Part shown: positions 21,541 to 32,263 of the stretch, in pieces
How the letters are laid out: the number at the start of each line of letters is the position of its first letter
Numbering within the stretch: position 1 is the first letter of the stretch
From: Panagrolaimus kolymaensis
Taxonomy: Eukaryota; Nematoda; Chromadorea; Rhabditida; Panagrolaimidae
Direction: 5' to 3'
NCBI GenBank assembly: GCA_028622995.1
Contig: JAJQJQ010000011.1
Location: 1,426,001-1,490,000 of the forward strand
Length of the DNA stretch: 64,000 nucleotides
Program-made: the position numbers and the translations under genes
Notes under the pieces: generated by a model
Databases searched by the model: none
What the model was told of the DNA's origin: nothing
Seen by the model: the letters and a program-made list of their open reading frames with translations, nothing else

Positions 21541-23681
21541 AAAGATCATAGCCATATCTTTATATACTGCTATCTTCGCAGTGACAATATGATTCGAGTG
21601 CGAGCGCCAGTTCACGATAGAAATACCATTTACATACGAGCAAGCAAAAATTGTAATTCCATAATTTTTTTTAGTTTATTAAAAAGGTTAAAAGAAAAAT
21701 ATTTTAATTTACACAAACATCTTCTAATTTAAAAAAAAAATCAGTAAACACCTTTAATATGCGCCTATTTCCGGTGCATACAGTTTTTTTGCAAGGAGTG
21801 TCAATAATTTTTGCAATTTTATTTTTTCAGAAACCATCAAAAAATGATAAAGTTGTACGATTTTTTATGGCTGGTATGGGTTCCGCCGGAAAATCCACAA
21901 TCATTCGCCATTTAAAATATCTTTGCACCACTAATAGCAATTACAAATATTGTAATGAAGATTGGACGGAAAAGAGGGATGATGTGGATATTGATGATGA
22001 ACTTTGGAGAAACACCATTCGTGAAAATATTATAAATACTTTTGATATTTTTATTAAACAAGTTTATAAAAATGGCGATAAATTTGAAGAAGATGATCTT
22101 GAAGCCTTTGCGAAATCCATCGAACATTTATATGCGAACAAATCTGAAATTCCAACCGTCGAAATGTCTGATCTCTTTCGAGAACATTTGATTAAACTTT
22201 TGAATGATCCAGCTTTTGTAAAAGCTTTATCACTCAAAAATAAAATTCAAATTGATGAACCCGAAAGAAAACCCTTTGATGGTTTGGTTTATTTTTTGAA
22301 GGAAGAAAAACTAAAGGTTTGAATTTTTTTTATGGAAAAGTTTGTACGAATGCCATAATTTTAGGATGTCTTCTTCACCAATTATATCCCATCGGCTGAA
22401 GATAAAATTCATAGTCGTTTACCAACCATTGATGTTCATCGATATTATTTCATGTTGAATAAAATTAAGATCGAAATTTATGATGCAGGCGGACAAGCAT
22501 CAGAACGAGTAAGTTTGCTGATTTTTGTTAATAAAGTCGCGTTTTTGAAAAAAAATCTTTCATGTCAAAATTTGACGATGAAGGTTTGCGGATAAACCAT
22601 TTGTTCAAACAAAACATACGACGGCTTTTTAAGTTCGCATAAAAACTAATATGTCATATTTTTAAGAGCCGTTTACTCAGTTACTTAAGCAAATGGAATG
22701 CAAGTCATACAAGTGATCGAAATTTTATCCTTTATGTCGTTTCCCTCTCTGATTATAATGTCAAACATCCACAATATCCAGGTCAAACTTTACTTGATGA
22801 ATCAGCAAGTTTTATGCAAGTTCTTTTAAATAATGAATACACTAAGCATTGCGGAATTTTATTATTTTTCAATAAAAAAGATCGTTTTAATGAAAAGCTT
22901 TGTGATGATTTGTGCCGAGAAGATATCGATTATATTTCTCAGTTTATTTCTGCATCAGAAGTAACCGAATATAAAAGAAATGGAAAAATTAATAAAAAGA
23001 AAATGTATGAAGCTGCTGCTGGCAAATTCATTGAAGTTTTGAAAAAAGAACATGATGACAAAAACAGCTATCTTCGGTAAAGATTTTCATCCTATAAAAA
23101 AGGTTGAACCTTGTTCACTGACGAGTCATTTTTGCGTGGTTAAAAAAATTAAAAATCCTATAAATTTTTTATTAAAACATGAGTCATTGAAAAATCTCAG
23201 GATTTTTTTAGGCCAATCATAAAATTCCGTGAAACTCTTACAAAAATTATTGATTAAAATTTAGGGCTCTTTTGAGTTATCAGTAAAATGGTAGACACAA
23301 ACGAGTGTTAAGAATGACCATAGCTTCTTTTTATTTATTTATCAGATAAAATGCACATTGTGGTAGTCAAACATGCTACCACAACGATTGAGGAGCTGGA
23401 AAAGTAAAAAAGCCCCAATATGTCAACACTTTTTGTTTGTTTATTCTAAGAAAAGCTCAATTTTTAATTTATCTTTAAAAAAATTGATTAAAGGAAAACA
23501 GATAAAATATATTTAATAATGTCGATTATCTTAATTTTATTCCCCCACAGATTTGTAAAGGTTAAATAACAAGTTTATTTTCAGATACACATGTGCCATC
23601 GACCCTCGAATCTTAGAAACATTTTTTAGTGTAATTAAAAATGAAATATTAAATGAAAATTTAGCTAGTGTTTTACCCTAA
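21205..23681 (+). CDS. Divergent heterotrimeric G protein alpha subunit
   Basis: Exons 21205-21258, 21831-22316, 22365-22508, 22667-23076, 23585-23681; 396 aa, slightly longer than the usual 350-370. The N-terminus MGQGLC has Gly2 and Cys6, suited to myristoylation and palmitoylation. G-box motifs: P-loop GMGSAGKST (33-41; canonical GAGESGKST, so the Glu of that loop is replaced), an Arg at about 198 in the switch I position, DAGGQ (220-224, canonical DVGGQ, catalytic Gln kept), NKKD (297-300), and TCA (367-369) near the C-terminus. The helical domain is unusually acidic. The C-tail ends ASVLP, so receptor coupling may differ from standard classes. It is likely a nematode-specific gpa involved in chemosensory signalling (inference). 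Exon 1 assignment is less certain, because it can also join an exon at 21463. AATAAA at 23721. Confidence 0.82.
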
Positions 23682-24530
23682 AAAAAACTTTTTTTATTTT
23701 CTCTTTTTTTTTGATCCAAAAATAAAAATGATGATGTAATTTGATCATAAAAATTTATACATACGATAATAATCGAAAGTTTTTTTTAAGAAAATGAAGG
23801 AGAGAATCGAATCTTCAAAAACATATAACAACACATTATTATTTTTTGGGGAAACAAAAAGGTGTCGTAGACGTCGGAATGCTCTCTTTGATGCTTTCTT
23901 CTCTTTTTTGATTGTTGAAAGTGTTTTGAAGTGAAGTGTATCTATCGGAGTCTCTCTTTCACCATCCTTCTTCTTATTCTTCTTCTTCGAAACATCATCC
24001 AGCACTTGACATATCGTCGCCTTGTAAAAACAAAATTTCAAGTGGGCTTTTTGCACGCAATCGGACAAGGCTCAGTTCCGAGATGCGCACATTCTTACTC
24101 TCTTTTTTTGTATGCTGTTGCTGTTAATCCTTCAAATTTAACGGTTTCATCTTTCAAAGAAGCGCAGCAAAATTAAAAAGTCAAACGGTAGCTCTTTTAC
24201 TTACATATGTTTTTGAGAGTTTTTTCTTTCTTTTAAAATCATTCGAAAGCTCATCTTTGAAATTACTGTAATTTAGACAAGGAAATTGAAGAGCAAATCC
24301 AATCCCTTATTATTTAAGCTCTGAATAAAAATGTATTCATAAGCATAGTTAAAAAGTATGGTAACTTTTGAAAATAGAAAAAACGATAGAAATGTTTTAC
24401 AAAAAAATAATTTTAGCTAAAAGTAATTTTTCCTCAAAATTAGTGTTGCTTTCTCTGCTCTGATAATCATGATTATTTTCAGTTAACAATTATTTAATTT
24501 TATTTAATAAAATTTCAACCAAAAAATAAT
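23682..24530. other. Convergent 3' region between G-alpha and Pax gene
   Basis: AT-rich; G-alpha poly(A) signal at 23721-23726. Overlapping ORFs at 23745-24176 on both strands are unsupported. Confidence 0.55.
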
Positions 24531-26146
24531 TTAAACATAAGGACGAAATTTTATTCCATCATTAATTGTTTTATTTTGTTTGACTTCTGGTTCATCGTTA
24601 TCACTTCCTTCAGAAGATCTTGGACGCTTTCGATTTTCTTCAATTTTTGCTGTTTGGTGAGTACTTTCAGTTGGGGAATACATTAAGTCTTCATGTTGAC
24701 ATCGACGAAGTTTAGCTCGTCTATTTGAAAACCATACCTACAAGTTTTTGTGACTAATGTTTATTGAAATGGGAATAATTGATTTCTTACTTGTATTCTT
24801 GCTTCAGGTAACTGCGTTCTTTGAACTAATTCCTGTCTTTCCTCTTGCGATGGATAATTATTTAGCAAAAATGAGTTTTCCAAAATATCCAATTGATCTT
24901 TAAAAAATATGATACTGTAGTTTTTTAGAAAACCTTAAAAGTGTCTCAAACCTTGTGAAAAAGTGCTTCGTGAACTTCGACGCGAATTGTTATTGAAAAT
25001 TTCCTCTTGAGATGCATTTGTTGTATGTATTTGCGGGATGGGTTGTCCTTCCATAAAAACTCCAGGAGGTCGTTGTTCGGCTCCAATTGCAGCTAATAAA
25101 GCTTGTGCACCCAAAAAATGTGGTGGCATTCCCATAATCTGTCCGTAAAAAGGATTTCCTCGTGGACCATGTGGAGCTGGCCCACCACCACCAAAAAGAA
25201 AACTTGTGGATACTGATGGCAAAAAAGAAGGAAATCTGAGGGGTGGATGAGGAGCTGAAGCGGCAGCAGCTTGATTGATAATCAGCGAAAGTTCTTCGGC
25301 TGTTCTTTCTGCTGCTCGAGTTCGCAAAATTCGATTGATGGAACTTACACTTGGTGCTTGCTCACATACTCCTGTAATGAAATAAAAAATATATATTCGC
25401 TTTTGTATAACTATTTTTTAAGTTTTTTAAAAAGCTTACCTTCTTTTATAAGTTTTTCACGGATTTCCCAAGCAAATATTGTTGGACTATCTCGTTTGTA
25501 TTGTTCGATTTTAGATACGACTTGTGGAGTTGCAACCTTAAAAGCAATAAGGGAAAATTGATCACGGTGAGAAAATGGAAGAAAAGGAAAGTAAAAAAAA
25601 TTATACCGTATGTGAAAGCGGAAGAGAAAAACTTGTTTGTTTGTAAAAAAATAAAGAAAAAAATTGGGTTTATGTAAAACATTTTTTTAAAATAAAAAGT
25701 TTCCCAAAAACATTTAAAACCAAAGATTAAAAATAATAAAATACAGTAATGATGAAATCAGATAAATTTGAGAAAAAGAAAAGTCAAAAATGTTAAATAT
25801 CAATGACTAATGGAATAAATAAAACTTGAAATCATTTTTGTATTAAAAAAAAATAGCTGCATATCCAATCTTACAACTTTTTTTTGAAAGTGGATATCTC
25901 TAAAAACCAATAAACAAGAAAAACTCACCTTGGGTTTAGTTCCAACGCCGCTAACATGTTTTGGACTGATCGATGGATTACTCGGAGCGCTCGGATCAAA
26001 TTGTAGCCGTTTCATAGCTTTTGTACCTAAGAAAATTACAGTAAATTAAAATCAAAATCAATGAACATTCGCATTTTGAATAACTAACCCCAAATATGTA
26101 AAAGCTGTTCTTGACTAAATCCGGCAGAACCATTTGAAAAATTCAT
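24531..26146 (-). CDS. eyg-1: Eyegone-type Pax protein: RED subdomain plus paired-class homeodomain
   Basis: Six exons on the minus strand: 26089-26146, 25929-26026, 25440-25536, 24952-25371, 24791-24897, 24531-24737; 328 aa. It is a sequence-specific transcription factor. Residues ~50-112 match the C-terminal RED half of a paired domain ([30 protein letters not shown]). The N-terminal PAI half is absent, as in Drosophila eyegone/toe. A Pro/Gly/Ala-rich linker follows, then a homeodomain (~215-274) with TFSQDQL, NYPS and [12 protein letters not shown]. Ser at homeodomain position 50 is the Pax-class residue. The tail is short with a basic and acidic mix. This domain architecture justifies the eyegone name; orthology to C. 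elegans eyg-1 is inferred. The start is the first Met upstream of the splice chain. Confidence 0.88.
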
Positions 26147-27105
26147 TTTTTGAAGAAATAAGAAAGAACCGCCCGCCTTTAAGGTTTGTTCTTTTGTTAA
26201 ACGATTAAATGAAACAAAATTGAAACAAGCTTTTTCCGTTTTGTTTTAAAGAATCAAGAGAAATCCGCGACAAAAAATAATACGGTTATTACAGTTGCAC
26301 TTGACCTCTTGAAAAAAAAGAGCGATGGCGCTAATTGTTGAATTTAAAGGCGAAGACAACGACCAATGATGATGATTAGAAACCAATTTTCACAGCTGCT
26401 TCTTATATGCTAAGAAAACGAAGAAGAAGAAAAAACGGAAGAAAACAATATTCTTAAAATTAGGATTCAAGAAAGCGACGACAAAATAAGATTACTGTCA
26501 ATCGTCAGCTTCTTATTCTCTCACTATTTTCTTTGATTTTGAGTTTAAGCAGCAAAACTAGACATTGGCTTGCTTGTCTTCGCCCCTTTTTTTTTATTTG
26601 GGAGGCGCGTGGTAACGATGCTCTTGAGTGTGACAACTTTCAAAGAAATATGATTGCACTTTTGCGCAAAGGTATTAATTTTCAATAAATCGGAGAGTTT
26701 GAGAAAAAGAAGCTATATTTCTTAGATCTTTATTTCTTCTTCTTGTTAGGCAGCGCAGCACCAAGGTATAAGATGACAAAAAAATGTGTCAAAATAGCAA
26801 TACCTACTTTTGATTGTAAAAGCAAAGACATAAAAAGTTTTTGGAATTAAAGCAAAAATTGAAGAAAAATAATTCTCGAAGTAATTTTAAGAGGCCGCTT
26901 CTGTAATCAAATTTTAAGCTCGCTTTAACCAAATCACAAAGGCTTAATCTCTCGAAAAAAGTTAAAAAAAGATATCTTCAAAATACACAGAATCCTTTAT
27001 TTTTTAAATTATAAATTTATTATACTACAAATACGATCAAAATTCAGTCATTAAAATTTTATCATACACATATTTGATGGTTGATAGGAGGATCTGAGTA
27101 TATAA
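26147..27105. other. Upstream region of the eyegone-type gene
   Basis: About 960 bp without coding signal between the MSP-domain gene and the homeobox gene, the expected place for the developmental promoter. Confidence 0.5.
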
Positions 27106-28282
27106 TTAGTGGACAGCAGCAAGAGAGGGTTGAACATGTGCTTCAGTTGCAGAGACGACAGCAGCAGGAGCATGAGTTGGATGAGCATTTGGTTCGGTGA
27201 CAAGCAAAGGAAGGACCATCATTGAAGCAGGATTACCAGATTTGAAAAGATTTTTAGGATTTTCTTCAAGTCCAGCCTATAAATTCAAAGGTTTTATTTA
27301 AAAATGATATTAAAAATCAAAGACTTACTTTAGTAGTGACAAAAATAATTTTATCAACCTTGTTTGAGCCATTTTGACGCATGACATCAACATTCAAAGT
27401 TTGTCCAGGTTCAACAATTGCATAAACAGGATTAACACGATAACAATTGTTGTCAGAACATTTAACTTTGACGGCTTGACGTTCAGCTGTTTGATTCAAG
27501 AGCGAGATTGATTGCATTCCACCAGCAGCAGACCAACGAAGTTCAGCAGGTTGCATTTTGAATTCATGGCTAACTCCAACATTAGCATTAGCATCAACAG
27601 CTCCAACAGATGGTGGTTGCTTCATGGAGATTGAACGTTGAGTTGAGGCAGATTTGACAGATTTCTGTAACTCCAAAAGATATAATAATGATGAAATAAA
27701 ATAAATAAAACTTACATCAAGAGGAACAACACCAGCAACAGCGACACGACCAGAAGGAGGTTGAGCTTGACCAGATTTAGGAGCAACACCAGCACGAGAT
27801 GATGGAGGACCAGATTGAACTTCACGTTTGGATTTCTTTGATTTGGATGATTTGGAGTCTTTCTTAGATTTGGAGTCCTTTTTGGATTTCTTTGATTGAC
27901 CATCAATGTTGGACTAAAAAAATAACAACATAAGAAAATTGATCATAAATATCAAAATAATACTCACCTTAGTTGAGCGCATGGGTTTGCCATCTTTGGT
28001 GCTTCCTTGCTTGTTTGACTTTGGTTTTCCAGACTTGCTTGAAGTTCCACGTTTGCTCTTGCCACTCTTTGATGAAGCACCAGCTTTCGAGGATTTGTTG
28101 ACAGCCTTTGTTTTATCACCAGGACGAGCTGCAGCACCAGGACGACGAGCAGGATCTTCACGTTTCTTTCCACATCCAATATTGATGATTGCAGTAAGAA
28201 CTGCTGGAACAGCAAGAGCAAGACCACATTGAATTAAACCAAGAGGTGATTCAACAAGTTGAGATAAATCCATTGAAGCCAT
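27106..28282 (-). CDS. MSP-domain protein with N-terminal membrane segment and Lys/Ser-rich linker
   Basis: Four exons on the minus strand: 27968-28282, 27716-27913, 27329-27664, 27106-27276, all phase 0; 339 aa. Residues ~13-38 are a hydrophobic stretch (LGLIQCGLALAVPAVLTAII), likely a membrane anchor. It is followed by ~110 residues dominated by Lys, Ser and Gly, including runs of SKK and KDSK. Then comes an MSP-type immunoglobulin-like domain (~205-300: ELRWSAAGGMQSISLLNQT...VKVKCSDNNCYRVNPVYAIVEPGQTLNV...NKVDKIIFV). The Ala/Pro/His-rich tail is unrelated to MSP. MSP-domain proteins in nematodes are mostly sperm cytoskeletal or signalling proteins, and membrane-anchored forms resemble VAP-like tethers. 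Strong T-ending codon bias suggests high expression. Start at 28282; the same-strand helicase gene ends 347 bp upstream. Confidence 0.85.
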
Positions 28283-28629
28283 CACAAGATTGTTTTGAGA
28301 GAGAGAGAGGAGAGCGAAACACCGATCGTTCTTTGATGGAAAACGAAGAACAAATGAGCTTTTATATGAAAATCATGGTAGAGTATATTGAAAATTGAGG
28401 TTCATGCAAATTTTCTAAACAAACTGTAAAATTTACAAAAAAGTGGCGGAAGGAAAATTAACATAACAAATATTTGTGAGAAAGAAATTCTGAATCAGCT
28501 TTCAGCGTACATTAATACAGGCGAGCAATGTGGATATGATCGAAGTAAATATAAAAAAAAGATTTATTTTTTGAAACAAACATATGCAACAACAACAAAA
28601 AAGTAAAAATATTAACAAGTTTATTACAT
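28283..28629. other. Gap between helicase and MSP-domain gene
   Basis: 347 bp. It contains GA-rich sequence just upstream of the MSP-domain start. Small enough for an operon, but I see no diagnostic signal. Confidence 0.5.
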
Positions 28630-30435
28630 TTAATCATCATCGTTTTGAAGTTTAGCTTCTGTTCCACTATTTCTGGCATTTGCAAGTTTTGAAAATAATG
28701 GACCATTTCCAAAGTTAATAGCAACTCCAGGACGAATTCGACCAGTTCTTCCAATACGATATAAATATGTTTCAAAGTGTTCAGGCATTTCAACATTCAT
28801 AATCTAAAAAACAAAACAAAAAGTAAGTAAATGGTATTATAAAGAAACAAAAAAACTTACTCGATCAAGATCTTTGACGTCTAAACCACGAGCCATAACA
28901 TCACTAGCTACAAGAATATTTGCATCACGAGTACGAAATTCATAAAGAGATTGTTCACGAAAATCTTGGCCATGATCTCCATTGATTGGTTTTGCAGGAA
29001 TACCTTTATCAGTTAAATATTGTGCAACGTATTCACTCATGTGCTTCGAATTCAGGAAAATGAGAGTTTTTGTTAATAATTTGACATCACCAAGTTTTTT
29101 GACTTCTTCAAGTAGCAAATCAGCAGCTTTCTCGACGGTTTCAGTTTGATTACATTTGATAAAACGTTCTTGAATCCTCTTGTTTGGACAATTGAGAGAA
29201 TTTGTAATAAATACATAATCTTTATGACAGAATTCTTCGATCAGAGGAGTAAGTTCATCAGTCATAAAAGCGGAGAATAACAATGTTTGTCGTTTTTCTT
29301 TCTAAAAAGGAATGATGAATATGGAAGAGAAAAAAACGAGATAAAACATACGTGTGGAAAGCCTTCGGTTTGAACAATTTTTCTGATATCTTCAAGAAAT
29401 TCACCTTCAAGCATACGGTTAGCTTCATCTGAAATCAAAAGTTTTAATGAGAAAAGTTGCAAAATTGTGTGATTACCTAGTACAAGAAAGCGAATATTAT
29501 TTGGAACAACATATCCTTCTTCAAGAAAGTGCTGTAACCGGCCAGGTGTTGCACAAAGAATATCACATCCATCCAAAAGGTCGTCCATATTTTTCAACGA
29601 GTTATATTGACCATATGCTTTACCAACAGAAACACCAGTCTCTAAAATTAAAGCATTAGAAAGGAGAGAAGTGGAAATAAAACTAACTATCAGTAAACTT
29701 TAAAGCAGTTTCGAAGATTTGAAGAATAAGTTCACGAGTTGGACCAATGATGAGAGCCAGAGGTGAATAAGCTTTCGAGTAGTATTTTTTATTTCCTTTG
29801 ATTCGCATACATAAGTCGATGATAGGGATGAGATAGCTCTAAAAGTGAAATATGTAAAAAGAAATGACCAAATAAATTCTTACAGCAGTTTTTCCAGATC
29901 CTGTTTCTGCGTGACCAACAACATCGAATTCATCTAGAATGAATGGAATCACAGCACCTTGGATTTTTCGAGGTTTGATAAAGTAAGATCTTTCTTTGAT
30001 GTTCTTCAATAGACGGGGTTCAAGTTCAGCTGCTTCCCAATTGCTAAAAAACAAATCATGAGTTAAAACACGCATAGAATATTAGAAGCTTACTCGATAA
30101 ATAAAACATTGTCTGGAACATTTCCAACATGAACATCATGGTCTTCATTCACAATCATAGCATAATCTTCTGCACACTTCTTATCTTCCATGTAAAGTTC
30201 TCGGATTCCACGAACATGAGGTACATATCTTGGTGGAGGAAGCGATGGCAATGGTGGATTAAAATCATAAGCATTCGAATCAGCGATTGTAAGTAAAGTG
30301 CTTACATCTAAAAAATAAATGATATAAAAAAACTTTGACGATGAAAAAGTTACCTGCAGTGCTTGTTTTCTTCTCTTTTTCTGATGTCCATTCAGTAGAA
30401 CCAGTTTTGCTTGCACTTTTGTTAACAGAGCTCAT
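28630..30435 (-). CDS. Divergent DEAD-box-type RNA helicase (Ded1/Vasa-like) with DEAN motif
   Basis: Eight exons on the minus strand: 30354-30435, 30094-30307, 29884-30043, 29688-29838, 29477-29641, 29352-29428, 28861-29301, 28630-28803; 487 aa. Order of motifs: Q-motif region (NWEAAEL...KPRKIQGA), motif I AETGSGKT (~144-151), PTRELI, TPGR, motif II DEAN (258-261, canonical DEAD), motif III SAF (293-295, canonical SAT), motif IV LIFLNS, ILVASD...ARGLD (to 424), motif VI YRIGRTGR (445-452, canonical HRIGRTGR). Walker A and the Arg fingers are intact, but three of the motifs coupling ATP hydrolysis to unwinding are altered, so activity may be changed. There are no RGG repeats. The overall pattern is closest to the Ded1/Vasa branch. 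It lies next to an MSP-domain gene, so a germline role is possible (inference only). Confidence 0.88.
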
Positions 30436-30690
30436 ATTTAACAGCAATCAAGATGACGAAGCAAAATAATTGAAAATGAGTAATAATTTTCAACGAATCA
30501 AACAATAAAATTTAGAGAAGAGATGGAAATGAAAGTATGCAAGTATTAGGCTTGAACTGCATCTTGAAACTTTCGGCACAAGATTTAGAAGGGTATAAAT
30601 TAAGAATGACTTCCAAAAAATCTTTGAAACTTCCAAATACATATTTTTTGAGGGTTTCATCATGGTTTTGAAAATGCCATTTCTATGTAC
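30436..30690. other. Upstream flank of helicase gene
   Basis: 255 bp between the helicase start and the inverted repeat; no gene seen. Confidence 0.5.
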
Positions 30691-30881
30691 ATTAGTGCAC
30701 AAGATTACTATGTAAAAAAACAAAAGGCTGTTCAGGAAAAAACTTTTAGACGGTTGAAGAGATTAAATTTTAATTGACTTGGCTTTTAGACGGCTAATGA
30801 GATTAATTTTTTTTATTGATTTCAATAAATTATTTAATATGTTACAATGAAACAAACAGCCGCACCGCACCGTCTTCGATT
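30691..30881 (+). repeat. Left arm of a perfect 191-bp inverted repeat
   Basis: Every base matches the complement of 31069-31259. The arm holds two copies, 40 bp apart, of a motif AGACGGYT...GAGATTAA (30748 and 30788). It ends with the GC-rich CAGCCGCACCGCACCGTC. Confidence 0.92.
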
Positions 30882-31068
30882 TTTATCTCCCGACTTCTTT
30901 TTCTAATATTTATTATTAAATGATTAAATGAATATCCTTATTAAAAAAAGTAAAAAAATTATGATAAAAAAAATGTAAAAAATTCAAAACTTTGTTTTAT
31001 TTTTGTTTAGATAAAACGAGAAAGCAAACTCGTATAGTCTGCAAGGTTTTTAATTATTAACTGAAGAT
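30882..31068. other. Loop between the inverted-repeat arms
   Basis: 187 bp of AT-rich spacer, no ORF or gene motif. Confidence 0.8.
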
Positions 31069-31259
31069 AATCGAAGACGGTGCGGTGCGGCTGTTTGTTT
31101 CATTGTAACATATTAAATAATTTATTGAAATCAATAAAAAAAATTAATCTCATTAGCCGTCTAAAAGCCAAGTCAATTAAAATTTAATCTCTTCAACCGT
31201 CTAAAAGTTTTTTCCTGAACAGCCTTTTGTTTTTTTACATAGTAATCTTGTGCACTAAT
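31069..31259 (-). repeat. Right arm of the 191-bp inverted repeat
   Basis: Exact complement of 30691-30881. A third copy of the AGACGG...GAGATT motif continues just outside the arm at 31257-31273. Confidence 0.92.
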
Positions 31260-31273
31260 CTCTTGAGCCGTCT

Positions 31274-32200
31274 GCAACAATAATTAAAATACTAGAAGCC
31301 CCGCCGGCGATCTTACTTGTTCTATTGAAAAATACAAAATTGACACTCGTATTAATGCTTATGCTTTAATAACTATTTTTAAAAAAAAATTTTGTATTGA
31401 CATTTAAAAAATCAAAGCTTTTCCCGAACAATCTTATCACTCGAGTGTATTTTAATCACTTAATTTTCAAAAATGAAGTCCTAAAAATTGAAACATTAGT
31501 AAGCCTTTAAAACTCTTTTTTGGCAAAATTCAAAAGAAAATAAGTGTTTCGGTCTAATTTTATTGGGTTCTTGAATTGGTCAGAAGCTAATTAACTATGA
31601 TTTTGTTTATTCTACTTATCGCACTTTGAAAAAAAAACTTAAAATGGTAACTTTCTTTTTGCCAAATCAAAATAAACAGTGAATCATTAAAAAATTTATA
31701 CCAACTTGTGGGCAATTCGCAAAAAGTTAAGGTTACAGCCATCGAGCAAGCTTACATTGTTAATTTATGTAATTTGCGCAGCAAGCAAAACCAGGTTTTT
31801 GCTAATTTTTTATGTATATGATGCGAAATAGCGAAGCCTAGTTACCAAGGGATTGCGACCAAAAGCCATCGAAAAAAAGAACAATGAAAATTACTAGGAA
31901 GTAAATATTCAAGTTTTTTTCGATTAAAATAACCGATTATAATAAAAAAGTTCGCTGTGTTTTTATTTTTGATAAATTAAGTATGCAGCGTACTTTAAAT
32001 TTAATTTTTAAAAACCGTTAAAAATAATTAAGCTTTCATTTCGTGATTAAGCAACTTAATATTCTCAAAATAAATATAATTTATGAATATTTCATTAAAA
32101 ATTTGCATAATTTATATTATGTAAACATTATGATTAAATCATAAAAAATTAATTAGATATTATTGTCTTAATTTTATTAAAACAAAAAATTTTAAAAAAT
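31274..32200. other. Intergenic, AT-rich
   Basis: About 0.9 kb; no gene supported. Confidence 0.55.
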
Positions 32201-32263
32201 TGTGGGGACACGAACCTATGATATAAATATCATAAAATTTGCGCCTTCCATGTCTACACCACA
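32201..32263 (-). tRNA. tRNA-like sequence, probably a pseudogene or SINE head
   Basis: On the minus strand the 63 bases start TGTGGTG and end CCCCACA, pairing 6 of 7 as an acceptor stem. GGTGTAGACATGGAAGGCGC resembles a D-arm/A-box. GGTTCGTGTCC matches the B-box consensus with one difference. The middle forms an AT hairpin (ATGATAT/ATATCAT), and six T residues follow at once as a pol III terminator. The T-stem is poorly paired and the whole is ~10 nt short, so a functional tRNA is unlikely. I cannot assign an anticodon. Confidence 0.35.

Noticed and set aside
21759..21830. Upstream Met at 21759 as the start of G-alpha
   Set aside because: It would give a hydrophobic N-terminus without Gly2/Cys6; the spliced MGQGLC start fits the family better, though it is not proven.
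30691..31259. Cut-and-paste transposon with 191-bp TIRs
   Set aside because: The flanking bases show no target duplication and the loop has no transposase coding.
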